Below are positions 12,906 to 23,169 of a DNA stretch of 64,000 bases, one piece after another. A model generated the notes under the pieces. That model had not been told where the DNA came from, did no database searches, and saw nothing but the letters and a program-made list of their open reading frames with translations. The stretch spans positions 7,634,243-7,698,242 of the forward strand of contig NC_049907.1 of assembly GCF_001411555.2 (NCBI RefSeq), given 5' to 3'. The position numbers and the translations under genes are program-made. Numbering within the stretch: position 1 is the stretch's first letter; each line of letters starts with the position of its first letter. The stretch is from Juglans regia. Lineage: Eukaryota; Streptophyta; Magnoliopsida; Fagales; Juglandaceae.

Positions 12906-14348
12906 TCATCGTAACACTGGGTTGCCTCCGAATCGTTTCCATCGGTTAAACAAATCCGTTTCACCCTCTCTGGTTATGACCTTCCACTTTTTAGAACTTA
13001 AAGAAATTGGAGGAACATCAGTCAAAACAGGGGAAGAAATAACTGACAATCGTTTCCATCTTCTGCTTGTAAGCCCATCGGGTTTATTATTAAAAACATG
13101 GCTCATATCCACATTGTTTCCCGTCTTAACCAGCCCATCTACACTTGGCCCCATAGTCGAAATTTGAATTCCCATGGAAATACCATCAACTCCTCCGTTT
13201 AAAATATCAGCCGCTTCAACTGATTCGTGAATCTTGCTTCCTTCAGCTACTGTCCCTGAAATCTCATCTCCTTGCATATTTACCGCTAAAGATCTTTTTC
13301 TTGATGTTGCGAAAACATCGGCTCCTCCATTTATAATCTCATCTGCAGCAACTGACCCTTGAAACTCGCTTCCGTTAGCTACTTTCCTTGTATTCTCGTC
13401 CCCATGCATAGTTTCCGCCAAAGATCTTTCCTTAGACGTTGCATAACCATCGGGCTCATTAAACCCCGGATTTTGTGCCGAGTTACTAGGTATCGGTACC
13501 ACGGTGTTCCCAGTGGCCGCCACCCCCCCTGAGCGGCCTTTTGGATGACCTTCTTGCCGGTTCGTTTCTCTACGGTCCCATGAACGACCTGCACGATAAT
13601 GATCACCATAACTGGATGCCCGAAACCAAGCTCCATACGGAACAGATCCCATATTATCACCCTGTGCGGCAGTCTGCCTTAATCCACATTCTCGATCCCC
13701 ATGTCCCAGGCAGCCACACAAATAACAGAAATTGGGTAATCTCTCATACGAGAAACGAACCCAACACGATTCGCCATTTCCCATAGTGAACTTTGTTCCC
13801 CTTAACAACGGTTTCAACACATCAAGAGTTATCCGAACTCGTAAAAACTCTCCCCAAGCCACTTCCCCCTTAGCCAAATCTACTTCTTCAACCTTCCCTA
13901 TTTTCTTACCAATACGGTCCCCCACATATGCATTCCGAGCACGCAATGGGAGATCATGAATCCGAACCCAAAAAGTAGCTTCCTAGATTTTGATCTAATG
14001 CACTTGTTTACTCCCGTCGACTTCCTGCACCAACACTAACTGCTTATCAAAAGACCAAGGGCCCTCTCTCAATACCCGCTCCTTATCCCGAAGGTCTTCA
14101 AACTCTGCCAAAAATAGATTTGCATTAAGATCCCGAAAACACATTCCACGCACCGGCCGCCATGCTCGTGTCATTGTCAATTTGAACGCATCTCGATTAT
14201 AAAGCTTATCAGTAAAAAGAGACAAAAACAACCCCTTTCCTTTACAAAGAGAAAGTTCTTCTAACTCACTAGCGTCCACCACCACTTCTTCCTCCTCTTG
14301 ATCCGTCAACGATAACCGTTTATATAACCCATCTAGATCAGTATCCAT
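12906..14348 (-). pseudogene. LINE ORF1: DUF4283 plus CCHC zinc-knuckle protein, two in-frame stops
   Basis: A single 481-codon frame interrupted by stops at 13995-13997 and 13983-13985, five codons apart. The N-terminal part matches the DUF4283 region of plant LINE ORF1 proteins (WRPVRGMCFRDLNANLFLAEF, then RVLREGPWSFD). After the stops comes the typical FWVRIHDLPLRARN block, then a zinc knuckle CYLCGCLGHGDREC (CX2CX4HX4C), and a long poorly conserved hydrophilic tail. The product would be an RNA-binding chaperone for LINE RNA. Its stop lies 39 bases before the ORF2 ATG. Confidence 0.87.
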
Positions 14349-14459
14349 ACTAGCAGCAACACCTAAATCCCAAGCAAGAAAACTAGGGCTGCACTAGGCA
14401 GAAAAAACCTCTACTTTGCCCTCACTGCGTAGAGAGAACTAAGAGAGGGAAACTGACTT

Positions 14460-14470
14460 GGATTGTTAAG
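14460..14470. repeat. Target-site duplication of LINE, right copy
   Basis: GGATTGTTAAG, identical to 8713-8723. It marks the 5' end of the element on the minus strand. Joining the flanks restores a continuous tandem-repeat motif (GATTGTTAAGTTAGATGACC). Confidence 0.85.
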
Positions 14471-14795
14471 TTAGATGACCATATTGTAGTTAAATAACCA
14501 TAATGATTGCTAATTGCTGATTGGTTGATAAGTTTTGAAAATGTGCTGATTTGGAGTGAGCTTGCTAAGTTATGAAAAATTACTAATTGTTGATTGTTGA
14601 TAGGGAGTGAGCTTGCTAAATTATGAAAATTTGCTAATTTCTGATTGCAGATTGGGAGTGAGCTTGGTAGATGACAATATTGAATTTCTGATTGTAGTCA
14701 TGAAAATTTGCTGATTGTTGATTGGCAATGAGCTTGCTAAGTTAGATGACCATACTGTAGTCATGTTTTTGTACTCATGTTTGGCCCTTTTTGCA
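14471..14795. repeat. Degenerate tandem repeat interrupted by the LINE
   Basis: A unit of about 65-85 bases containing GAGTGAGCTTGCTAAGTTA and a TGCTGATTGTTGATTG motif recurs about four times. TTAGATGACCATA(T/C)TGTAGT appears both at 14471 and at about 14742. The array includes the LINE's target site. Confidence 0.6.
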
Positions 14796-15061
14796 CCTTT
14801 AAATTTTCCTCCATATATGCACCATATATGTGAATGCTAAGTTAAGAACAATGGATTCAAATCCGTTGTGTGGAGGAAATGAGAAAAACTGAAAGTATTA
14901 AAATTCTCAAACTAGTAGTGACTTTCTACTGAAATTAAGGGGCCTCATTTTAAGGTGCTTTGCCATAAAGAAAAGCATGCCCACTCTAAGAAATTGGTTC
15001 ATTTATAGTAATTCAAATATATGCATGATACATTCATTTTCATTTACTATCCTTTGTTTGG

Positions 15062-15450
15062 CTAGTTTATGACAGAAAATGAGAAGTTTCGGTTCTCATT
15101 CCGGCTCAAGTTCTTAGACTGCAAGAGGGGAAGATAAAGTGCCAGTGGAGAGACCATTTTGTTATTGTGGCATCCAAGCGAAAGTACAGATTTCTGGAAA
15201 GGCCCATAATTTTGGTAGAATATTTTACAATTGTCCAAAATTATAAGAATAAAGCACAACGTGAATTTTTTGAATGGATTGATCTTCAAAGTGATCACAA
15301 CAACTGCTATAAGATGATGTTAGAGTTAGCAGAATGAAGAAATGAGAGGGTACTTCATGAACGTCCAGGCATCGAACAATCCAAATTACAAGTAATGGAG
15401 AAAAAGTACAAGGGAATGTTGAAAATGTTGTTCATATCAGGGTTATTTTT
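15062..15450 (+). pseudogene. Decayed GRF-type zinc-finger gene
   Basis: Translating around 15151-15250 gives RPFCYCGIQAKV, then GRIFYNCPK, and in a shifted frame REFFEWIDL. This is the layout of a GRF zinc finger (CxCG ... GRxFxxC ... FFxWxD). The final cysteine before FFEW is gone, there are stop codons straight after the third cysteine, and a frameshift separates the two halves. Downstream an amphipathic stretch (KLQVMEKKYKGMLKMLF) and a hydrophobic segment match the coiled coil and membrane anchor common in small plant GRF proteins. It is a non-functional copy, probably spread with transposons. Confidence 0.6.
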
Positions 15451-15556
15451 TTCATATTTTGTATTGTAATTTTGATGTTGCCAAAGAACGACAATGTATG
15501 TTGGCCAATGCTGCAACTCATATAACTCGCTGTAATTTGTTAGTGTAATGGACATG

Positions 15557-15594
15557 AAGTGAATGTAATAGACGTGTTTGGAACATTTTTTGAA
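15557..15594. repeat. 38-bp direct repeat, left copy
   Basis: Begins AAGTGAATGTAATAGACGTG and recurs at 16203-16240 with a few mismatches. The two copies bracket a LINE fragment. About 50 bases separate this copy from the start of recognisable LINE sequence. Confidence 0.6.
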
Positions 15595-15639
15595 ATTTTA
15601 TGTTGTAATTTGTGGGTATAAAGTGAACAACTCAAAATT

Positions 15640-16200
15640 TTTGGGACGGTTACTAATAATGAAGCTGAGTTACGTGCAGTGGTGAAAGGAATAAAATATT
15701 GTCGTCAGCTAGGGCATTTTTGTATTGATATTGAATGTGATTCTTTAATTGTGGTGAAATGGTTGGGGGAAAAATGTACAGTTTGGTATCTCTGTAATTT
15801 TTGGGATTAATTGTTAGCCCTTTTGGACGGTTTTAATTTTTCTATTAATCATTTGTATAGAGAAGGTAATAAGATAGCAAATGAGTTAGCTAGAGGTGGT
15901 GCTATGGGAAGAGAGTGTTTTCTTTCTGATGTTGCCCAGTTATCTCAAGAAGTGAGGGGGTTGCACAAGCTGGATAGGATGGGAACATGTTATGTTAGAC
16001 GGAGGTAATAGTGTTTTGGGGTAGGATTGGTTTGTTGGGCTGTATTTTTAGTGAGATTGAAATTGTTTGGTGTATTGTAATAATGTGGTGTGTTTGTAAG
16101 AATGTTTTTCCTCAGCCACAAGTGAGGGTATTAATAAAATTGGAGAAGAGTCGCTATTGGACATGTGACCCTAACTCTTTAAAAAATAAATAATTAAAAA
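15640..16200 (+). mobile_element. 5'-truncated LINE: RNase H remnant and 3' tail
   Basis: Conceptual translation shows part of an RVT_3 RNase H domain: NNEAELRAVVKGIKYCRQLG, then IDIECDSLIVVKWLG, and after an in-frame stop near 15808, INHLYREGNKIANELARGG. The order and spacing match the end of plant LINE ORF2. A stop at 16006-16008 is followed by a 3' UTR-like stretch and an A-rich tail (16181-16206). It is unlike the 8.7-14.4 kb LINE in sequence and so belongs to a different lineage. Confidence 0.7.
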
Positions 16201-16202
16201 AA

Positions 16203-16240
16203 AAGTGAATGTAATAGACGTGTTTTGAACATCTTTTTGA
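16203..16240. repeat. 38-bp direct repeat, right copy
   Basis: Matches 15557-15594 with few differences and starts right after the A-rich tail of the LINE fragment. This fits an unusually long target-site duplication or an older local duplication. Confidence 0.55.
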
Positions 16241-16717
16241 AGTGCCTGTCTCTTGCATTGAAAATTTTTTGGATATTCACTTCAGATGCTCTTATCAATA
16301 ATCTTCAAAATTTGTCCAAAATATAGGCACTTCAAAATATAGGAATGAATCACATAACCATGAAGATTCAACACCTTCTTCATAATCATTCTTCATAATT
16401 ACATCCAAAATCATAGTCTTTAGAATCATATAAAAATAAAATAAAGCTTCAATACATTCTTCAGAATTACATAGTCTAAGGGCATAGTTGAGGTACATTC
16501 AATTACATCTACTCAAAATAAAGAAGACGGAGACTCTTCAAAGTGCACAATCCAATCTTCAAAGCGCACAATCCATTGCATTATTCTCTGTTACAATAAA
16601 ATAAAGACGGGTTAAATTAACTTTGCAAAAAATTAACTGTCCATCTTATAAGATAATTGTCCATGACATGACAAAAGACAAAAAAAAAAAAAAAAAACAA
16701 CAAACACAAACTTTTTG

Positions 16718-19110
16718 TTATACTTCAAAAATAAAAACCAATAAACCACAAATAATTCCAAAGTTGCTATACCTCACTGAAGGGCAATTGTTTCTAACAT
16801 GTCCCACATTCTTGCAAATGCGACAATGTCTTTTCTTTGTTGTTTGTGTTTCTTTTGGATTTTTCGCCCTCAAAGATTTTGGTCGACCTTTTGTTGGCAC
16901 CCGAAGAGGATCCTAGACCGTTCATGAAAAGTTCGATACAACTTGACTTCTTAACATTTGGTCATCATTGGTTGACTCTCCTCTATTTGGAAAGTGTGTT
17001 TCCTGAGTGTCTACATGATCTTACATTGCAAGTAACTCTTTGTGAACTTTTTTCCAATGCAAGTATGAGATGCTTGTGTTTTTTGGTTGACTGCGACCCA
17101 AGTTCAACAATGTCATAAAGCTGTATCATGGACTTATTTTTTCTCAATGTAGGATCATCTAGTACTTGTCGAAATTGCCCTTCAGAACATGGTATGTCAT
17201 GAATGGGTTTATTTTTAGCATTAATAGTCCATCTTTCTAGAACATAATATTGTGGCAATATATCTAACTTCGCTTTCTTGCCAAAGATACACAATATGCC
17301 TACAAAGAATCCCTATAAACTCCCACATAGGGCATGTACATGTTGCATGTCTGTCCTCACCCTCCAATGTCACATGGTAAATAGGTGTTTCTTTACCATA
17401 AGCTGTCACTCCATATGTCTTGGTCTCACCCTCTTTGGACAATTTTCTTGCTTGGTACCGTAGACTATCGAACAGCTCATCTTGCAAGATCATGAATGAC
17501 TTTTTTGTATAAACCATTGTTATCTCCTCTTCAATTTTAAGAGGTGTCTTCATTATCGCCTGTGTAGATTTTGTCCGAACATCTTTCTCTTTCTCTTTGA
17601 AGTAACGTGCATCTATAACTTTTTCATGCTGATGCACAAAGTCATTAACCATAGTGCTTGAACGGACATAGTATTTGAAGAATTTGTTCATGCTTTCACT
17701 CCTTAAAGTTGTTGACATACCAGTACAAAATGTTCCACGCAAGTAAGCCGGAGCCCACTTATCCAATCGGATGTAAAGATTTTGCAACTAAGTATTTTCA
17801 GTTAACTCATACTTCACTAATATCGAAGTCCACTCAGGTTCAAACTCATCAATAATAATTGTCTCATGGAAACAATGACAAAAAAATTTTTGAAATTTTG
17901 AATATTTGTTATATACATGGGCCAAGTGTTCGGAAAACTTTTGTAAAATGTGTCACACACACAACCTATGAGTTATACTCGGGAGTACCTCTAAAATGGC
18001 CTTCGCCATCACCTTGTCATCGTCGGTAATGATAGTTGAAGGGGCATGCCCAAACATTGCTTCTTGTCATGTTCTTAATAACTATGTATATGATTCGGCT
18101 ATTTCATTAACTAATGAAGCACAACCAAGCATTATGGTCTGATGATGATGGTTAACTCCAGAAAATGACACAAATGACATCTTAAAAATGTTTGTCAGGT
18201 ACGTGGCATCAAATGTGACAACATCCCTAAAATATTGGTAGGCCGCTCATGATCGAGCATCAGCCTAAAAACAACTTCTCATACACCCATCCTTATCAAC
18301 TTGTATAGAGAACACAAACCCAGGTTCTTTCTGTTGTTGATCAAGAAAATAGCAATATAACTATTGTACATCCCTCTCTTCAAATATTTTTCTCATTTTG
18401 TTGCCCGAGTAATTTTTGACATCCTTACCAATACAACAGACATTAAAATCACCACCTTATTCTTTACACAAGACTGACATAATCTTTCTTGTTGATACAC
18501 CGGACTCATTCAAAATTATTATTAAGTATTTTTTTAGACTTTAGTAACTCCTCTATGTCCACGGAGGAAACTAGTACTTCTCGTTGTAAGTAGAATATGG
18601 TTATGTCCAATCACAATTTTGTTGACTATCCATTTTTCAACATCTTTTTTTATACCCATGAAAGTTTTACATCCAATATTTGTCTCTGCAGGTTCAAGAA
18701 TTAGTCGTTCTTTACCTTCTCGATTTGCCCGCCGAAATCATTCCCTTGTGCAAACATAGTCTACTACACATAGTTTTTTATCATCTTTCGACAACCGAGT
18801 ATGATTTGCCCCAATTGTAAAATCTTATCGTCTTGCATATGCCTTGTAAAATGCTTGTGCGTCTTCCACATCGTCAAATAGCATACCAATGAATGGTTCC
18901 AAATGACCACTATTCACATTGACTCCTCCATCCACATTCACTCCATCTTCGACATTTACCTCATCTTCAACATTCACCACATCCTCAACATTCATACCAT
19001 CTTCAGCATTCACCCCATCATCAACATTCATCTCATCCTCAACATTCACATCACATTGAACGTCTACATTTTCTGCCTCAAGTTCTTCACTATCAAAACA
19101 AGAGATTTGT
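16718..19110 (-). pseudogene. Decayed FAR1/FRS-type (MULE-derived) gene
   Basis: Fragments on the minus strand, read from the 5' end, follow the FAR1-related layout. There is an acidic N-terminus of MNVEDE-like repeats, then the start of a FAR1 DNA-binding domain (EPFIGMLFDDVEDAQAFYKAY). MULE transposase pieces follow: FRDVVTFDATY near 18200-18220, IITDDDK near 18020, and the block around LRGTFCTGMSTT (17700-17735). Next come a SWIM zinc finger, CTCPMWEFIGILCRH (about 17310-17355), and a C-terminal zinc knuckle, CRICKNVGHVRNNCP (about 16796-16840). Several stop codons and frame changes separate the pieces; only 17221-17787 stays open over a long stretch. It cannot encode a full protein. It may be a domesticated FRS gene copy or an autonomous MULE; no terminal inverted repeats were identified. 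Confidence 0.75.
18900..19060 (-). repeat. 18-bp coding minisatellite (Val-Asn-Val-Glu-Asp repeat)
   Basis: Nine or so imperfect 18-bp units on the minus strand encode repeats of (M/V)N(V/A)(E/D)(D/G)(E/G/V). They form the acidic N-terminus of the FAR1-like pseudogene. On the plus strand the same units read as a His/Ile-rich frame, which is a by-product. Confidence 0.75.
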
Positions 19111-19161
19111 TCCTTCTATATAAAACCACAACATTAAAAAATCATTATTTAAAATATGTGA

Positions 19162-19545
19162 CGCTTCCAGAAATAAAAAATGCTTCCAAAATATGCTTCC
19201 AACCCAGTAACATATCAATTGAAATTGGAATATGTGATGCTTCCAGAAATCAAAAATGCTTCAAAAATATGCTTCCAACCCAGAAATAGAGCAATTGAAA
19301 ATGGAATATGGCTTTCAAAAATTTTAAAAAAAAAATGCTTCCAAAAATATCATTCCAACCCAGTAACAGATTAATTGAACTAATAATATATGTGATCCTT
19401 TCATAAATAAAAAATGCTTCCAAATAATCCTTCCAACCCAGAAACAGAGCAATTGAAAATGGAATATGGCTTCCAAAAATCAAAAATACTTCCAAAAATA
19501 TGCTTCCAACCCAATAACAGATCAATTGAAAATGGAATATGGAAA
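19162..19545. repeat. Tandem repeat, about 76-bp unit, five copies
   Basis: Each unit holds CTTCCAACCCAGTAACAGA-like and AATTGAAAATGGAATATGG-like segments and a variable ATGCTTCCAAAAAT block. The five units start near 19162, 19238, 19312, 19394 and 19469. The array sits just upstream of the FAR1-like pseudogene's 5' end, followed by a two-copy motif AATCGAATAGTCTATCAAAA at 19545-19605. Confidence 0.75.
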
Positions 19546-19639
19546 TCGAATAGTCTATCAAAAATTGAATAAGTGATTCTTCCTCCAGAAATCGAATAGT
19601 CTATCAAAACTCGCACAGCCTTCCAAAAATCAAAAATGC

Positions 19640-20208
19640 AAAAATCAAATATGTTCTTTTTTTTTTTCATATTTCAAATACTATTATGTGAGAAATTAAA
19701 TATCATGATACTTTGGACAATACCTAAGCAACAGTTGGGTAGATATTGTTAGCCATGAACAACCGTGTGGGCATGCAGGGAGCAGGTCTCAATGAGATTC
19801 CGATGGAAGAGATGGCAGAGATTCTAACGGAAAAGATGGCAGTGTCTCAATGAGATGAGTTTCAGCGGTGGTGAACGAAGAGATGTGGCTCGGTGAGATG
19901 AGTTTCAACAGGGGCAGGGCTTGCAATTCTAACTGGGTTTTTTCGAAACGTGACCTTTGATCTTGTGTGGCTACGTTTATTTCTCTTTTGGTTTGATTTA
20001 TGACGTGGCACTTTCTAATAAGAGGGTTGTTTTTCTCTAATAAACGGCCGGACTGCTTAGAAGCGGCTTTGCAAAACAAAATGGAATTTCTTCATAAAAC
20101 TCGGGGCAAAACAGGAAAAAAAATAATGGATGAAAATTTATTGTTCATCTTAGATTCGCACTTATTTAATAGAGATAGATATATTTATTTGAGTTTGTCC
20201 GTTATTCC
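19640..20208. other. Intergenic region, no gene seen
   Basis: A region of moderate GC (19750-19940) has imperfect repeats of GAGATG(G/A)CAG and TCTCAATGAGAT. It may be the former leader of the FAR1-like pseudogene. No domain is recognised. Confidence 0.35.
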
Positions 20209-20421
20209 TTGGTTTTTTGTTGTTTTAGGTACGATGAAGGTTATCCACCGCATTACGTTTTGGACATGATCTCCAACGTCCTACAAGCACGCACGCCATC
20301 GGCAACCCAAGTAGATGATCAGGAGATTCATGTCCTGCCTCAACGCAGCACCATAGACACTGACATGCACCATTCCGTTCACATTCCCAGCCTAAAATCT
20401 TATGGATCCCACCATATATAG
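20209..20421 (+). other. Unrecognised 70-codon open frame, possible gene fragment
   Basis: A GC-richer stretch starts right after a good splice-acceptor-like tract (TTTTTTGTTGTTTTAG ending at 20228) and stays open to 20421, encoding RYDEGYPPHYVLDMISNV and a following polar segment. It reads like a single captured or left-over exon. I do not recognise the family and no partner exon was found nearby. Function cannot be stated. Confidence 0.25.
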
Positions 20422-20514
20422 CCATCCTTCTCCTACAGATGCATGTGGTCATGTACCACACTCGCCAATTTCACCACCTGGCACCTTTACACCATTTGGC
20501 TATATTTGGACATT

Positions 20515-20620
20515 GAGATGAGTTGAGTTAAGTTGAGTTGAGTTGTGAATAGTAGCATTTTGTAGATCTCAATGAAATAAATTTAACGTTTTTAGATTGA
20601 AATGTATAAAATAGATAGAG
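20515..20620. mobile_element. Partial foldback element, family M2
   Basis: GAGATGAGTTGAGTTAAG and the GTGAATAGTAG segment match one end of the M2 elements at 27190, 40640, 41530 and 56850. The other half is missing or diverged. Confidence 0.45.
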
Positions 20621-20979
20621 ATGAGTTTAACTTTTAAGTAAGATTAAAAGGCGTGATTCATGAGTTGATCAAGCCTAATAATCATAATATAGAACCCGGC
20701 CACATTGAAATGAATTATATAATTTCTTACACTCATAACCTTAAATTCATAGCTATTTAAAATTATCTGATAGAAGTTTCCCAAACCAGCTCTTAGACAA
20801 ACACAAAAACACAAACAGTAAAATTATGTATCTGTCCATATTTTGGGCCTGCAAGTATCATAAGTACTAACTTCAAACTCGATTTTTCAACCCTTTTGCA
20901 TGAGTTGCATGAGTTGCATGAGTATTATCATCATTCAATCTCTTGTCACATGGCTATATAAACTAATTTTGAATCTACT

Positions 20980-21375
20980 GCATTCCAACATTTTGATTGC
21001 TACATGTATTATCAATGGAAAATGCATGTGGGAGACTTTAACGTGAAGCTTCCTGGAAGTTCTGCTACAACAGATTAGATGGATAAGCCTAGCAATAGTA
21101 ATAGTATAGCTCTGCACAATCGTTGGATTGAATGTTGATTTCCAAGATATGGAGTCTAATCAGCAGAAAACTAAGGGAAATTAAAACAATCCATGTATCC
21201 CTAATTCGCAGAGAAGAATATATATATTTTTTCTATATCCTTAATTTATTGGTCAGGCTCACCATAATTTCCAAGATATTTGCAGAAATGCTGAAGTTTA
21301 CTACAAAATAATTTACGTTCAAAACAGTTAACGATGATATTGTTCAACAGTCCAAACTGCGTCTTAAGTAATTAA
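20980..21375. repeat. Duplicated noncoding segment, copy 1
   Basis: About 400 bases match 22490-22960 in the same order, over blocks such as GTTGATTTCCAAGATATGGA, CAGCAGAAAACTAA, CTATATCCTTAATTTA, AATTTCCAAGATATTTGC, TTTACGTTCAAAACAGTT and CAACAGTCCAAACTGCGTC. No open frame or known repeat signature explains it. Confidence 0.7.
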
Positions 21376-21486
21376 TAAATTAAGAAAAATATATTTCCAA
21401 TCATGAAGTGCATAAGTATTATGCAATCCTTTTAAAAAAAAGTAAGTAAATATGAAACTCACACGAAAAAAATAATAATTTTTTAA

Positions 21487-21658
21487 GAAAAGTGATAGTT
21501 ACAATCGTTAGTGTGCAAACGCTGTTCAATCACTTTGAACAAGTGAATAAATACGGGATCCACATTAAAAAAATAATTTTTTAATAATAGATTCCACTTT
21601 TTTCAAAGCGATTATACGGCGCTTGCACAATCCATGATTATATTAGAATTACTCATTT
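21487..21658. mobile_element. Foldback MITE, family M1
   Basis: About 170 bases with imperfect terminal inverted repeats: AGTGATAGTTACAATCGTTAGTGTGCAA at the left and a matching inverted GCGCTTGCACAATCCATGAT block at the right. An AT-rich centre includes CACTTTGAACAAGTGAATAAATAC. Other copies are at 35062, 39724 and 54164. Confidence 0.65.
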
Positions 21659-21659
21659 T

Positions 21660-21736
21660 TTAAAGTATACTACACTCTTTTTTAAAAGAATTGCATGATA
21701 CTTGCACCCTCCACCACTATATCTAGCATTACTCAT
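21660..21736. mobile_element. Partial foldback element, family M1
   Basis: One end only: TTGCATGATACTTGCACCCTCCACC and the ATTACTCAT end match the right half of family M1. It lies directly beside a more complete copy. Confidence 0.4.
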
Positions 21737-22489
21737 AAATTAATGTTTGTTCTACATTGGGACGCTAGTCTCACATTTTGTGGTTTTATAGTCAATCATT
21801 TTAATAAAATAAATAGAAATGATTTTTAGAAACCTCATTCATGCCTTCATAAAAAAGTAAACCGCACTTAAAAAAGTGTAAAAAAAATTATTCTTTATTA
21901 ATGAAATCTATTTTTTTATAAAATGCTTGTATGAGATTTGTTTATTTGAAGTTTGTATCTAGCATTAATGTAAAAGAAATTACTAACATAAAATCCAACG
22001 CATCAATCAATTGATTTAATTGAAAATAATAAAATCCACAATGAAAATATAATATTTCTCTTATATAAAACGTCACATTTTAGCGTCTAGAATTCTATCG
22101 AGGGATTCAGTTGAATCCAAACATTTTCCACGTATGAAAAATCAAATTACAATGACTCTAAAATTCAAGATTATTGCAATATAGTCCTGTGTTCTTTGAA
22201 ATTGAAAATCAAATAAAACATAGGAGTAAGACTTAATTATTAAGGTTTTGTCGGGTCATTGCTTAACGGGTGGTGCTAGAGTCATCGCTAGTCGATATCA
22301 AATTTGGTACCAACAGTAAAGGAGTTTTTCTCATTAGGATACTCAGTCATTTACTCATATAGTCTCTCTTTTAATTTAATGCAAGTTTGACAAAAAATTA
22401 ATAAAAAAAAATATCATCATTAGATCTCTTCAATCTCACGAGGCTATATCTATAGTCTAGTTTTTAATCTATATACATTCCAACAATGT
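21737..22489. other. AT-rich intergenic region, no gene seen
   Basis: No open frame or recognised element. A short GC-normal patch at 22240-22340 has no clear identity. Confidence 0.35.
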
Positions 22490-22960
22490 GACCCATCATT
22501 TTCCTTACATTTTGATTGCAACATTCCCATGAGTGGAAATGCATGCATGGAGACTATAAAATGCAGCTTCGTGGAAGTTCTGGTAGCTACAAGAAAGATA
22601 AGTCTAGCTATAGCCCTGCACAATCCTTGAATTGAATGTTGATTTTCAGGATATGGAGTCTTGTCAACAGAAAACTAACTAGGAAAAAAACAATTCGCGC
22701 GAGTATTCTCCAAAAGAAAATAATCTTTCTATATCCTTAATTTGGTCAGGATCAACATAATTTCCAAGATATTTGCAAAAGTACTAAAGTTTACTACAGC
22801 CTGGTCATTTACGTTCAAAACAGTTTATGAAATTGTTCAACTGATCACAAAGACTCGATATAACCTCAATACACGTGTTTCTTCTTTAATTTCGCCGACC
22901 GCATCTCATATTAGTCCAAACTTTCAACAGTCCAAACCGCGTCCAAGTAATTAATATAAA
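22490..22960. repeat. Duplicated noncoding segment, copy 2
   Basis: Parallel to 20980-21375, with extra sequence at 22845-22915. A TATAAAA (22555-22561) follows ATGCATGCATGGAGAC. The divergence suggests an old duplication. Confidence 0.7.
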
Positions 22961-23169
22961 ATGCTTCTTCTATTTTGGGACAGTCTCGCTACTGCTTATT
23001 CTTCGAGAGATTGCTTCGTCTTCTACATGAGCAATGAATGTTTCAGAACTCAATGAGGTTAAAATTGTATCTAATATTATTCAATTAATATACGATTCTA
23101 TATCACATTAAACTGAAAAGGCCAATTTCTCCATATCTTTTATTTTTCTCCCTATCGGCCCTTAAACAA

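Larger units (their letters stand above)
8724..14459 (-). mobile_element. Near-full-length LINE (L1-type non-LTR retrotransposon)
   Basis: A 5.7-kb element on the minus strand with the complete plant L1 layout. A short 5' UTR (14349-14459) is followed by ORF1 with DUF4283 and a zinc knuckle, then ORF2 with APE endonuclease, reverse transcriptase, zf-RVT and RNase H, and a polyA tail (T-run 8724-8740). It is flanked by perfect 11-bp target-site duplications (13 bp if the two following T's are counted). Each ORF keeps one frame from end to end and is broken only by point-type stop codons, two in ORF1 and two in ORF2, which points to a fairly recent insertion. The target is a degenerate tandem repeat whose copies continue at 14473-14790. 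Confidence 0.93.

Noticed and set aside
18903..19289. 128-codon His/Ile-rich frame on the plus strand
   Set aside because: By-product of the 18-bp and 76-bp tandem repeats read on the wrong strand.
19250..19670. Phe/Ile-rich minus-strand frames
   Set aside because: They are translations of the 76-bp tandem array; no conserved domain.
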